Shown here: piece after piece, positions 11,695 to 21,940 of the stretch
Layout: every line of letters starts with the position of its first letter
Numbering within the stretch: the first letter of the stretch is position 1
Assembly: GCA_003508835.1 (NCBI GenBank)
Contig: PUFA01000077.1
Location: 1,192,001 to 1,256,000 of the forward strand
DNA: 64,000 nt
Source: Eonycteris spelaea
Lineage: Eukaryota > Chordata > Mammalia > Chiroptera > Pteropodidae
Reading direction: 5' to 3'
The notes under the pieces: model-generated
What the model saw: the letters and a program-made list of their open reading frames with translations, nothing else
The model's database searches: none
What the model was told of the DNA's origin: nothing
Position numbers and translations under genes: made by a program

Positions 11695-13055
11695 TGTTAA
11701 GAGGACATAAATTTCATTTTTTACAGCCAAGTAATATTTCATTGTGTATATGTACCACTCCTTCTTATCCAATCATCTATTGATGGGCACTAAGGTTGCT
11801 TCCATATCCTCGCTATTGCAAATAGCACTGCAGATGACATAGGAATCCATAGATCTTTTCAAATTAGTGTTTTAGACTGCTTCAGATAAATATCCAGAAG
11901 TGGGATTTCTGGTCATAAGGAGTTCTATTTCTAATTTTTTGAGGAGCCTCCATAATGTTTTCCATAGCGGTGGCACAAATTTGTAATCCCACCAACACTT
12001 CACAAGGGTTCCCTTTTCTCCACGTTCTCACCAACATTTGTTTTTTTATTGATGATAGCCATTCTGACAGGTATGAGGTGATATTTCATTGAGGTTTTAA
12101 TTTGCATTTCTCTGATAATTAGTGATGTTGACCATCTGTATGTCCTCTTTGGAAAAATGTTTATTCAGGTCCTCTGCCCATTTTTTAATTGGATTGTTTT
12201 GGTGTTTTTTGGTGTTGAGTTTTATGAGTTCTTCAAAAATTTTGGATATTAACCCCTTATTGGATGTATCATTGACGAATATCTCCTCCTATTCAGTGGG
12301 TTGTCTTTTTGTTTTGTTGACGCTTTCCTTTGCTGTGCAAAAACTTTGTAGTTTGATGTCGTCACATTTTTTATTTTGTTTCCCTTGACCAAGAAGATAT
12401 ATCACAAAATACACATATATATTACTAAGAGCAACGTCAGAGAGTTTACTATCTATTTTCTTATAGGATCTTTGTGGTTTGAGGTCTTACATTTAAGTCT
12501 TTAATCCATTTTGAGTTTATTCTTGTCTGTAGTGTAAGAAGGTTATCTTCTTTCTTTCTTTTTTGCATGTATCTGTCCAGTTTTACCAATATCATTTATT
12601 GAATAGATTGTCATCCCATTGTGTATTCTTGCCTTCTTTGTCATAGATTAATTGGCCACATAGGTGTGGGTTTATTTCTGGGGTCTCCACTCTGTTCTGC
12701 TGATCTCTGTGTTCGTTTTATTATAGTACCATGCTGTTTTGACTACTATCGCCTTGTAATATAGTTTGATATCAGGTAGTATGATACCTCCAACTTTGTT
12801 CTTCTTTCTCAAGATTGCTGTGGCTAATAGGGATCCTTTGTGGTTCCATAGTTTAGGATTATTTGTTCTAGTTCTGTGAAAAATGCCACTGGTATTTTGA
12901 TAGGAATTGCATTGAATCTACAGATTGCTTTGTATGGACATTTAAACAATGTTAATTTTTCATATCCATGAGCACAGTATATTATTCTATTTATTTGTAT
13001 CTTCTTCAGTTTCTTCACTCTCATAATTTTTTGAGTACAGGTCTTTTACCATTTG
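11695..13055 (-). mobile_element. L1 ORF2 fragment of about 1.36 kb, antisense
   Basis: Continuous antisense L1 ORF2: 'atttcattgtgtatatgtac', 'tgatgggcactaaggttgct', 'aatcccaccaacacttcac', 'gttgaccatctgtatgtcct', 'ggatattaaccccttattgg', 'accatgctgttttgactact', 'gcattgaatctacagattgc'. It covers the late reverse-transcriptase and C-terminal part of ORF2. It has no 3'UTR or poly-A end, so it is a fragment. Frames such as 12122-12388 are antisense shadows. Confidence 0.9.
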
Positions 13056-13079
13056 CTTAAATTTAAGAATAACTCATTT

Positions 13080-13240
13080 TTTACAAAGCACTTTTATATG
13101 TACTATGTGACTGAACTTTCACATTACAGGTGAGATGAGCAGGTAGCATGTTTCCTGACTCACAGATAAGGAAACTGAGACTATGGAGGTTAAATGACAG
13201 CTGGTAATTGGTAGTCCTGGAACTAGAACTACTATGCTTC
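13080..13240 (-). mobile_element. MIR SINE, antisense
   Basis: 'agataaggaaactgagac', 'gaggttaaatgacagctgg' and 'tcctggaactagaac' follow the reverse complement of the MIR core. Confidence 0.65.
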
Positions 13241-13854
13241 TCTCCGTTCTTTTCCATCTTTTCTCTCCCTAATGACCTTGCTGACTAAATGTGAGGGCTC
13301 CCATCTAAGGAAGATCTGCATCTTTCCTGCTGTGTCAAAGATTGTAGGGGCAGAGAATACAAAGTTCATCTGTCCAGGGATAAAGTATTAGCAAACTCCC
13401 TTGACCAAGGTGCGAATGTCACATGCTCCAGTTTCCTTTATCAGTAATAGAGCTGACATAATCCGTTAGTCTCCAACTATCTTACTACTAAATCTAACTC
13501 TCAAACTGAAAGGACAAGGTGTTATGAATGACACCTTACTCTCCCCAACACTCCCCCCCCAAAAATAAAGTGTCAATGAAAATAAGTCATCTCTAGATAA
13601 CTGTACTCAGTTATATAGATAAAGAGAATTGCAATTGCCCACTCTTGACATTGATATGAAACCAGCACACAAGCTGAGAAGATTACATTACTCCATTTGT
13701 TATTTCAGAAGATAATTTTATTTTGTAAAGGTATTAAAAGGGGGAAAGATGATTCCTGGAATTACGGAAGTGAGTGTTAAATTATGTGTTACAAATATAA
13801 TCAATCTATCAAGAGGTCAAATCACTGCAACAAAAAAAGAAGTAACTGACCCTA
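13241..13854. other. Unassigned unique-looking DNA
   Basis: No repeat or gene recognised. A short C run lies near 13553. Confidence 0.4.
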
Positions 13855-14082
13855 TTACAATAGTAAATTAAAAACAGTCATAATACTGATATGTTCATAT
13901 ATAGCACAATCGAGGGCAGCTTTGAACAATGCTAATGCAATGATTTGTTCTATGTCAATAAATTCACTAACATCCCTCAGATAAGATTTAGGCCAGTAAT
14001 TGAACTGTGAAACTAAATTTGTTCTCAGTTCATCCATCAGTTCTTCCCAAAAGACTTCAATAATAGATCCTTCATTAATCAC
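13855..14082 (-). other. Small ORF of protein-like composition, unrecognised
   Basis: A 75-codon open frame starts at GTG and ends at a TAA. It is acidic and hydrophobic, with no low-complexity run, and includes IIEVFWEELMDELRTNL and YLRDVSEFIDIEQIIALAL, which look helix-forming. An in-frame TAA lies two codons upstream, so any larger coding unit would need a splice junction there, and the preceding bases are a poor acceptor. I recognise no family. It could be a decayed retrocopy piece, an exon or chance; there is no ATG start. Confidence 0.2.
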
Positions 14083-14934
14083 TTTTTAATATGTTGGATG
14101 CATTACATGATATATTTTCATCTCCCTTTCAGTTAGACTGGGTTGCCAATATACTCTCAGAATCAAAATTAATTAAAAGAAATCGAGTTCAGTGATTAGG
14201 CATTGTTCCTGTCATTTGCTCTTGAGTGGTAAGATCATGGGAAGAAAAATCAATAATTGATGCATTTTTTTCTTTTTTTCTTTTTGTAGCACTGGGTATT
14301 TCAAATTAAAACAAAAACCTCTGTAAGTAGACTTCAAGGCAGAAAATTCTTTCTTTCATCTGAAAGAAGATCCCCATTAGCTAGAGAGGGAGAGCACTGG
14401 AATTTGGGCGTGACCAATTGTCCCATAAATCTATCCGAACTACAGTATGAACTACAAGTTTCAATCTGGAGCCTCTGGGACAGAGTAAAAGCAACAGAAA
14501 ATTGAAAATAGTGTCTACTCATGAAAAAAGAATTATAAATGGTATGTTTGGGGGAAAACAGCCTCACTAGTAGCCAAAGAAATAAAAATCAAAACAAATT
14601 TTTATTTTCATATATCAAATTATTACAGAATTTTTAAATGTATAATTGTTCTAATTCCACACATGGCAAAGGATACAGAAGTCAGAGGAAGATTCAGTAT
14701 TAGAACAAGAGCATTAGCCCTCAGCTGAGCTGATCAGGGATAAAGAGTTAAAAAGGTGAACCAAATCAGAATCTAGGCAGAAAATCTAAATTCAAATACC
14801 CAGAGAAAGATGCAGAGAAGTGGCAAATCCTGGCAGGGCCAGAGGTGGAGATCAGAAACAGAACACAGAGCCAGGAGTTTGTGTAAAAGCAGTTCTGGTA
14901 AAAATAAGCCTCAAAGGTCAGTGAACACAGTTCT
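14083..14934. other. Mostly unassigned DNA with a possible old L1 shred
   Basis: 'gaaataaaaatcaaaac' near 14579 resembles the L1 phrase 'aatgcaaatcaaaaccac', but the match is too short to call. Otherwise nothing is recognised. Confidence 0.35.
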
Positions 14935-16475
14935 GCTTTCAGGCAAGAAGAGGTAACAGGAACTGGATTTAATTTCTCCCCTTAGACAATTTAAAAAGTG
15001 GATAAAGTACATAAACAACACTTTTCAGAATTGGGCAACTGGCTTGTAGGATAGTAATACCTGAGAGAGGGAAATAATCAAGATGAGCCCTACAGGTGAC
15101 CCAGCTTAATATATGGGGACAGCAGCACATGAAGTGAGACCCAAACAGAGCTTTGTAGTCTCTATAAGTTGAGGAGATAGAGTTCTGGATTCAGAGAGCT
15201 CAAGCTGGATACAATCCTGGGGAACGAATACTGAAGAAAATAGAACTTCACTGAAAAGACTCTGGATATTTGCACAGGTTACCCTGGAGTCTTTTGTTAA
15301 CTATTGATTAGCACATAAAAGTAGAAGAACCACAAAGACCAAAGAAAGAACCATTGAAAAGGAGCAGACAAAACAATTTTCAGGGAAATTACAGGGTGAA
15401 GAAGAGTGGCTACCCTCACCAGAGTAGAAAGAACTCCTAACACACAAATCATTGAATAGAGTCCTCAGAAGAATATTGCCTGAGAAATAAGACCAAATTA
15501 ACTCCAAACTAAAGGCCACTCTAGACTTCCCTTAAGAAAACTATCAACAAATAACTATGTCCTAGAAAAAAGTCCAAGATTATTTAAAGGAATAAAAAAC
15601 CCAACAACCAACCAATCCAGCAACCCATATAACTTTTACAATATCTGCATTGAATCAAAAATTACCAGGCATGCAAAGAAAGAAAAATATGACCTACATA
15701 CAGAGAAATGTCAATCAATAGAAATAGACCCAGAAATGAAACAAATGAAGGAATTAGTAGACAAGGTAAACAAGCTGGTTAGTGGATGCTAATCACTATC
15801 ACAAATATACTTCATAGGTTTAAAAAAGTAGGAAAAGTCGAAGTATAATCAGAATGATGTAGAAAATATGAAAAGACACAAACCGAACTTATAAAAATGA
15901 AAAACACAGTATCGGAGATTAAAAAAAAAAAACAAACCCTTGTGTAGGATTAACAGCAGATTAGACACAGTAGATGTAGTAGATCAGAGAGAGCATAGAA
16001 CTATACAACATGAAACATAGGGAGAAATACTGTGAGGGGAAAGAAATAAACAGAATAGTGAACTATGGGACAATATCAAGTGAACTAACATATACATAAT
16101 TAAAGTCTCCAAAGAAGGGGAAGGCAATAAAAATATTTTTTTAAAAAAAATGGCTGGATTTGATAAAAACTATACACCTATATCAAAGAAGCTGAATGAC
16201 TTCCAAACAAAAGAAACATAAAGAAAACCACATCAAAGGAAATGATATTTCATCTCTGAAAACCAGTATCACAGAGAGAATCCTAAAAGTATAAAATTAT
16301 ATAAAGAGGAAGAAAACTAAAAACAATAACAGGCTTCTCATCAAAAACAATGCAATCCAGAAGACAACGTGGTTATATCTTTAAAATATTGGAGCACGGG
16401 GAGAACTGTCAACCTAGAATTTTATAATTGGTGAAACTCGCTCTCAAAGTGAAATAAAGACTCAAGGGAAAGAAT
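14935..16475 (+). mobile_element. HAL1/L1 5' region and ORF1 relic
   Basis: The order matches L1/HAL1 ORF1: 'gaaatagacccagaaatga', 'ggaattagtagacaaggta', 'aacagcagattagacacag', 'aaagaaaaccacatcaaagg', 'ctgaaaaccagtatcacag', 'aacaatgcaatccagaagac', 'actgtcaacctagaatttta'. The upstream 600 bp or so is consistent with its 5' region. No ORF2 follows within the block, which favours HAL1 (an L1 relative with only ORF1), but truncation of an ordinary L1 would look the same. Multiple stops and frameshifts show it is dead. Confidence 0.65.
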
Positions 16476-16559
16476 ACAAAATAAATATATCCTGTGCCAT
16501 GGAACAATAAGTGAGAACATAAGAGAAACGAAAAGATTGATGAAAGTGGGGGGAGAGTA

Positions 16560-16879
16560 AGCTCACTTATAGACGTTGTTCAGAGAAAGACCCTGCTGAA
16601 GAGATAATGTCTAGACAAAGTCCTGCGAGAGGCAGTCATGAAGATATTGGGGTAAAAACCCAGGCAGAGAGAATAGAAAGCGCAAAGGCCCTGGGGCATA
16701 AATGTGCTTGGTGTGTTCAAGGAACAGATAGGAGGCCAATGTGGTTATATCAGAGTGAGTGAGGAGGAAAATCACAAGAGGTGAAGATGGCAGAACAAAG
16801 ATACACAAAGAGAAGACATATAGGAAGTGTTCCACAGTTGTCCAGAAGAGAGATGATGGGCTTGGAGTAGGCTAATAGG
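16560..16879 (-). mobile_element. L2 LINE fragment, antisense
   Basis: 'aaggccctggggcataaatg', 'gcttggtgtgttcaaggaac', 'aggaggccaatgtggttata' and 'gagtgagtgaggaggaaaat' match the reversed L2 ORF2/3' region. 'gagatgatgggcttggagta' also fits L2, with a deletion before it. Confidence 0.65.
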
Positions 16880-17380
16880 TGTGGTTGATAGAATAGACCC
16901 ACAAAGATATCCCATCTTAATCCTGGGAATTTGTCAACATGTCACCTTCCATGGCAAAAGTAACTTTGTAGATGCGATCAAGCTAATAATGTCCTTAAGG
17001 TGAGATGATCCTGGATTATCTGGGTGTGCCTGATCTAAATCACATGGGTCCTTAAAAACAGAGACCTTTTCCCAGCTGTAGTTGGAAGGACATGGGACTA
17101 TGAAAGCATGGTCAGAGAAATATGACATTGTTGGCATTGAAGATGAAAGAAGGGGCTATGAGCCAAAGAAGGCACACAGCCTCTAGAAGCTGGAGAGAGC
17201 AAAGAGGAGAATTCTCCCCAAAGCCTCCAGAAAGGAACGCAGCCCTGCCAACACGTTGATTTTGGCCTGAAACCTGTACCAGACTTCTGACCTACAGAAC
17301 TGTGAGAGAATACGTGTTAGTTGTTTTAAACCACTGAGTAGGTGGTAACTGGTTTCAGCAGCAATAGAAAACTGACAGCA
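16880..17380 (+). mobile_element. MLT1-type LTR (ERVL-MaLR), sense
   Basis: It begins 'tgtggttgatagaatagacc' and runs through 'atatcccatcttaatcctgg', 'taactttgtagatgcgatca', 'gatcctggattatctgggtg', 'gcctctagaagctggagaga' and 'aacgcagccctgccaacac' to 'gcagcaatagaaaactgaca'. It is a full-length, about 500-bp, solo MaLR LTR with no coding capacity. It lies against an antisense L2 fragment. Confidence 0.85.
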
Positions 17381-18408
17381 GGGATGAAGGTAGGGACATC
17401 ACTCTGGCTGCAGTGCAGACAACTGCCCAGTGAAGAAAAAGGGTAGAACCGAAGGGCAGGCCACAACCGACTTGGCGTTCTCCGTGCCCAGGGTTCAGCT
17501 CTTGAATTTAGCCCTTATTTTAAAAGAGTTATTCTAACATGCCTTTACTTAGGCCTATCATAAAAAGAGAAATTTGCACCATTCTTGTACACTTCAAAGC
17601 ACAAAACATGCTTATCAAAACACAGAATGGAAGGCTGAGGAGTGTGGCAAAATTCCAGCCAGAAAAGAGGCCGTGCAGGCTGATTGAAGAGAAAGTGATT
17701 ATAGGAATAATCACTCTAGTTAGGATCACATCAAAACCAACCTTAATAACACTAGATAAAAATCCTTAGAGAGGAATTCTGCCTGGGCAGAAATCTGAAA
17801 TCACTTCCCATTGAAGGATCCTCAGTGCTATTCACTGAGCACTCTTCTGGGGGTGGCCTGGGGCGAGGCAAGTGAGTCAGGCATCCATCACTAGAGTAGG
17901 ACTGTCATCTTCAGAAACTTCTTTGCTCAGCCGGGAGGATTGTCAAGACCACCACTTGAGACCCAGCCTCCTATACCCACATTTCCAGAGCTCTGAAGTT
18001 ACTCTTAATAATCTGGGTGAGATCAGTCAATAGCCTTCATGCCCACATGGATGAAACATAACAGTCACCGAGCCTAACATGTCTCTACAGACATTCAGCA
18101 TCTGGCCCACATCTGGGCCCCCTCAGGAGGGCACTGCTGATCACCAGAATTCTTTTCTTCTTGGAGCGGCCTTCTCCAGCCCATTAATTTCCAATGTCTT
18201 CAGTTCTTACTCATCTTTTGTGAAAACAGATTTCTTCTTCTGTGGAAGCAGGATATTGAGGGGATTCACAAAAGTTCCTCCTCCTGTTCATATAGGACAT
18301 AAAGAACATAACCAATGTAGTGGGAGACCTGGGCTTATGCCACAGAGAGTCCATCGGTGCCTCTTCTCAGAGAAAGTGAGGTCACAGAGAACAAAAAAAT
18401 GCTACCAA
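17381..18408. other. Mostly unassigned DNA
   Basis: 'catcactctggctgcagtgc' near 17398 resembles antisense L2, but out of consensus order with the L2 on the other side of the LTR. Frames at 17529-17769 exist on both strands and are probably fortuitous. Nothing else is recognised. Confidence 0.35.
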
Positions 18409-18640
18409 TTTTCAAGCACTTACTATGTGCCAAGCACCGTGTGACACATGCTACCTACAGTACCATATTCAATCCTAACAACACCACTTTGAAGGAGGTA
18501 TTATTATTCTCACTTTAAAGATGAAGGAATTCAGACTTGAAGAGCTTAGATAATTGGCCAAAGTTCTCACAGCTAATATATAAGAGTCAGGATTCAACTC
18601 TAGGTCTGTCTGACTCCACTGACCTGAAGCACTCTAATGG
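18409..18640 (-). mobile_element. MIR SINE, antisense
   Basis: 'agcacttactatgtgccaag', 'ggtattattattctcacttt', 'aaagatgaaggaattcagac', 'ttggccaaagttctcacagc' and 'gtctgactccactgacc' follow nearly the whole reverse complement of MIR. Confidence 0.85.
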
Positions 18641-19064
18641 ATAACGAAGAGAACTCCTGGAGCCCTTGACATCTTTCTCTATAATTCAAACACTTAAATG
18701 TAAGAGGAAACTATGTACAACCTGCAGTAGAACTCAGATGCCCTAAATGACAACTGCAGCGTCCAACGATCTCATCTAGGAAAGTATTTGGCATATATTT
18801 GCTACCTGAAGCTGAGTTACAATAAGAGCCAAGTTATCTAGAAATAAAGAAGAACCCAGATTTGGTAGGAGAGGTTCATTTTTAATGGCACCGACACATT
18901 TGTATTTCTATCAACCTGGCCGTTTCCTCTCAGCTATCCACACCTGCTATGAGCCCAACCTTATGATCTGTGTAGCTTGTGAGTCATCCCTTTTAAGTTA
19001 CTTCTAGAGATAGAAATTCACCCAGGTCACTCTCAGTAATCTAAGCACTCATCCTGCTGGCAGT
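18641..19064. other. Unassigned unique-looking DNA
   Basis: No repeat or gene recognised. Confidence 0.4.
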
Positions 19065-19318
19065 ACAGATAGCATACTGGTTAAGAACGAGTGATGTGGT
19101 GAAGAATAGACTTGGGTTCAGAGCCCAGCTGTGCCAGAACTAGCCACACACCTGTGAGCAAGTCACAGCTTCCCGCACCTCAGTTTTCCCATCTGTGAGA
19201 CGAGGAAAGCAAAACTTCACAGGCCTGTAATGAGGACAATGGGAATGTGTGTAAATCTCTTAGCACAGTGGCACATAGTAAGCAGTCAACAAATGTTAGC
19301 TATTAGTGCTATTACCAC
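19065..19318 (+). mobile_element. MIR SINE, near full length
   Basis: Starts at 'agatagcatactggttaaga' (tRNA-derived head), then 'cttgggttcagagcccagct', 'cctcagttttcccatctgtg' and the tail 'tagtaagcagtcaacaaatg'. The tRNA-like head is part of the SINE, not a tRNA gene. Confidence 0.85.
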
Positions 19319-20075
19319 ATAGCTCAGGACACGAGTGGCAATTAAAACCAAGGACAAACAAAGCAGACCAGTGCAGTGATCCCTTTACTCTCTATGAACC
19401 TCCGGAGAGATCTGACTAGTGTGTACACCTTGGAACCGAGCTGAAGCAGAGAGGAAAAGCCATCGTCAGCACGTTATACGTTCCCCTCGTGCTGCACCCC
19501 TACTAGCCACGGCATGTCACCCTAGGCTCCTCTCCTGCCCTTGCTACCCTGCTCCATTCCAGTGGTTCTCCAGTGGAACTCTACAGAGAAGGCCCAAAAA
19601 GATGATTCACTGGGGTGAGAAAAAAAATATTAGGACTTCCATATATATGTGTCTTTTAAACTTACATGTGATATATTTAAAAATAAAGACAGTGGACTAC
19701 GTTAATATTTGTATTGAATCTAAAAATACACGAAGGATACGCACTCAATTTTTTTTTTAGCTAAGGAAATAAAATTTGAAAAAAAAAATTAAAGATTAGC
19801 GTTCTATCCAGCTCTTAAAAGAATACAAAGTTATAAGCGTAAGTGCCTCACAAGGCTGTGTGGGTAGATGAACGCAGGAGTTGAAGGGAGAGGTGGAGAA
19901 AGTGAACAACTAGAGAGATTATGTCCTGCCTCCGTGTGTTCAAAATAAAAAACAGCGAACATCTGTAATTACTATTTTTATGACATTTGCTGAGCAAGTC
20001 AAGGTGGCAGACATTCTTCAGTCCACAAGGGCCAGGTGGGTGCTATCAGCTCATCATTTTCCTGTCCCTACGGGT
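19319..20075. other. Unassigned DNA with short A/T runs
   Basis: A and T homopolymers of 8-10 bases lie at 19620-19790. No family or gene is recognised. Confidence 0.35.
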
Positions 20076-20140
20076 CTTTTTTTTTTTTTTAATTATTGGG
20101 GTGACATTAAGAAAATCAAATAACTTTCAAGTCTACTGGT
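20076..20140 (-). mobile_element. Very short L1 3' end, antisense
   Basis: Fourteen T's are followed by 'aattattggggtgacatt', the same 3'UTR end as the L1 at 4783-5509, and then by text alignable with gaps to the next 30 bases of that 3'UTR. No target-site duplication is evident. Confidence 0.6.
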
Positions 20141-20179
20141 CCCTTAGGAGTCAGCACAGAACCCTAACATGTTTCTGAG

Positions 20180-20390
20180 GCAGCTTGGGTAGATGCTGGA
20201 CCGGGGATCACAATACATGGATTCAAATCCAGGTTGTACTTTCTACGCATATGACATGTCATTAGGTAAGTCTTTTAACTCTGAGATTCAGTTTCCTCAT
20301 CTCCTTATGGAATAATAATACATACCTCAAAGGAATGTTGTGACCTCTAAGTGAGATGATGTATGTCCAAGTGTTTCAGTAATTTCAGTG
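20180..20390 (+). mobile_element. MIR SINE
   Basis: 'ggattcaaatccaggttgta', 'cagtttcctcatctccttat', 'gaataataatacatacctca' and 'gtgagatgatgtatgtcca' follow the MIR body. Confidence 0.75.
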
Positions 20391-21044
20391 ACAGTTGACT
20401 CTAAATCATCCATCTCCATGGCAACTTTGCTGAGAATAGTGATGATTTATGGGTAACACTAGTTGACTGTCTGTTATGTGGAAGAGGAAAGAGAACTGTT
20501 CTGTGTCATCCTGGATGGAAAATCCAAGAATTTTTGGAACAGAACTAAAAATGTGCACTGCCTTGTCAAATATTGGCTTCCCCATCATAGACATGTTCAA
20601 GTACAGGCTATATGTCTAGAGATTTTGTAAAGCAGATTCATTTTGAGTGAGGAGCAGAGCAGACAACTTTTACATTACCTTTAAACACTAACATTTTCTC
20701 ATTCTAAGCCAAATAAAATAAGCGCCAGCTAAAGAGTAGCATGCTTGCCAATTTTAGGCCCTCTGGCAAGTCAAGGGGAAGAAGACAACTACCTGGGTAC
20801 ATAGCTACCTTTTGATATCCTTTAAATCATACAGCTCCCTAATTTATCCACACTAGACTTGTACCTGCCTCCGAGAAGCCCCTTAAATCCCTGCCATCTA
20901 GAATATCTTGTTCAACAATTCATTTAGCCTGGTGCCCAAGACCATTTGACTTATCTCTGCTTACAGAAATGTTGTTCGAAAAGATGCTAAAGAAGAATAA
21001 ATCACTTCAGTATTAAAACTATAAGCAATTCATTCACAAATATT
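20391..21044. other. Unassigned unique-looking DNA
   Basis: No repeat or gene recognised. Confidence 0.4.
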
Positions 21045-21940
21045 TAATCTCCAGCCCAGACCTCACCTTTGTGGACCAGACCCATGCAATCAACCTTGAA
21101 ACTCACTGTCTAACTCCAACATTTCCAAAAATAAACCTCCCACCCTCCCCTCACCCGACCTTCTAGCACTGCTTGTCTCTGTGAATGGCACCACCGACCA
21201 TACAGAAGCCTGGGGTCATCCGCATCTCTGCTTACTTCCTTCCTCCCCACATCCTGTCCTTGTTACATTCTGAGTACTCCTTGAGTATAGGTACTCTTTA
21301 CCTCTCTTCTACCATTCATTACTTAAAACCAAGCTTCCATTATCTGTTGGCTGGACTATTGCAGTCACCCCACGAATCTCCCTTATCCCCTCTCACGCCT
21401 TCCATCACTCTCCATATGGAATTCCATTGCACCTAAAACAAAGCTTCAAATGAGCCACGGAGAGCTTCAGGGGCTGGCTCTGGATCACCACTCGGTCTCT
21501 TCCTCCCACCCCCTCACCCCCACTCCCGCCACACTGACCTCCTTCCTGTTTCTCATACTCTTGTGCTTTTATTCACCACAGGGTCTTCTCCCATGCCGTT
21601 CCCTCTGCCAGAAAGACTCTTCCCTCCTTGACATACCTCGCTAGGTTAACTATCTTTCCAATCCTCGCTTAAGCATCATTTCCTCAAGGAAACCTTCTGT
21701 TACCTCTGTGACCAGCTCAATTTGCCTATTGTAGGCTCTTAAGGGAACATGTAGCACTTGTCACAGGTGAAGTTGCATGTTTGTGTGTGATTATCTTCAT
21801 TACTGCGTATTTCCCCCAGTACACTATAAAATCCACAAGGGAAGAAATGATGGCATTTTTGCTTACCTCTGGGTTCTAGAATGTTGCACAGTGCCTGGAA
21901 CATAGGAAGGCCTCAATAAATATCTGGTTAATAACCACAC
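21045..21940 (+). mobile_element. L2 LINE 3' region, about 0.9 kb
   Basis: Recognisable L2 order: 'ttccattgcacctaaaacaa', 'gccgttccctctgccagaaa', 'cctcaaggaaaccttctgtt', 'acactataaaatccacaagg', 'gcacagtgcctggaacatag' and 'cctcaataaatatctggtta'. It is the longest L2 in the window. The left 200 bp or so is weak. Small frames at 21185-21644 are L2-derived or chance. Confidence 0.75.

Noticed and set aside
12122..12388. 88-codon plus-strand frame with membrane-like hydrophobic runs
   Set aside because: It is antisense to L1 ORF2; the hydrophobic look comes from T-rich antisense LINE sequence. The same applies to 9716-9961.
18079..18444. 121-codon plus-strand frame
   Set aside because: No recognisable domain, runs into a MIR at its 3' end, and no splice or promoter support.
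19065..19140. tRNA-like sequence
   Set aside because: It is the tRNA-derived head of a MIR SINE; the same explanation covers other MIR heads.
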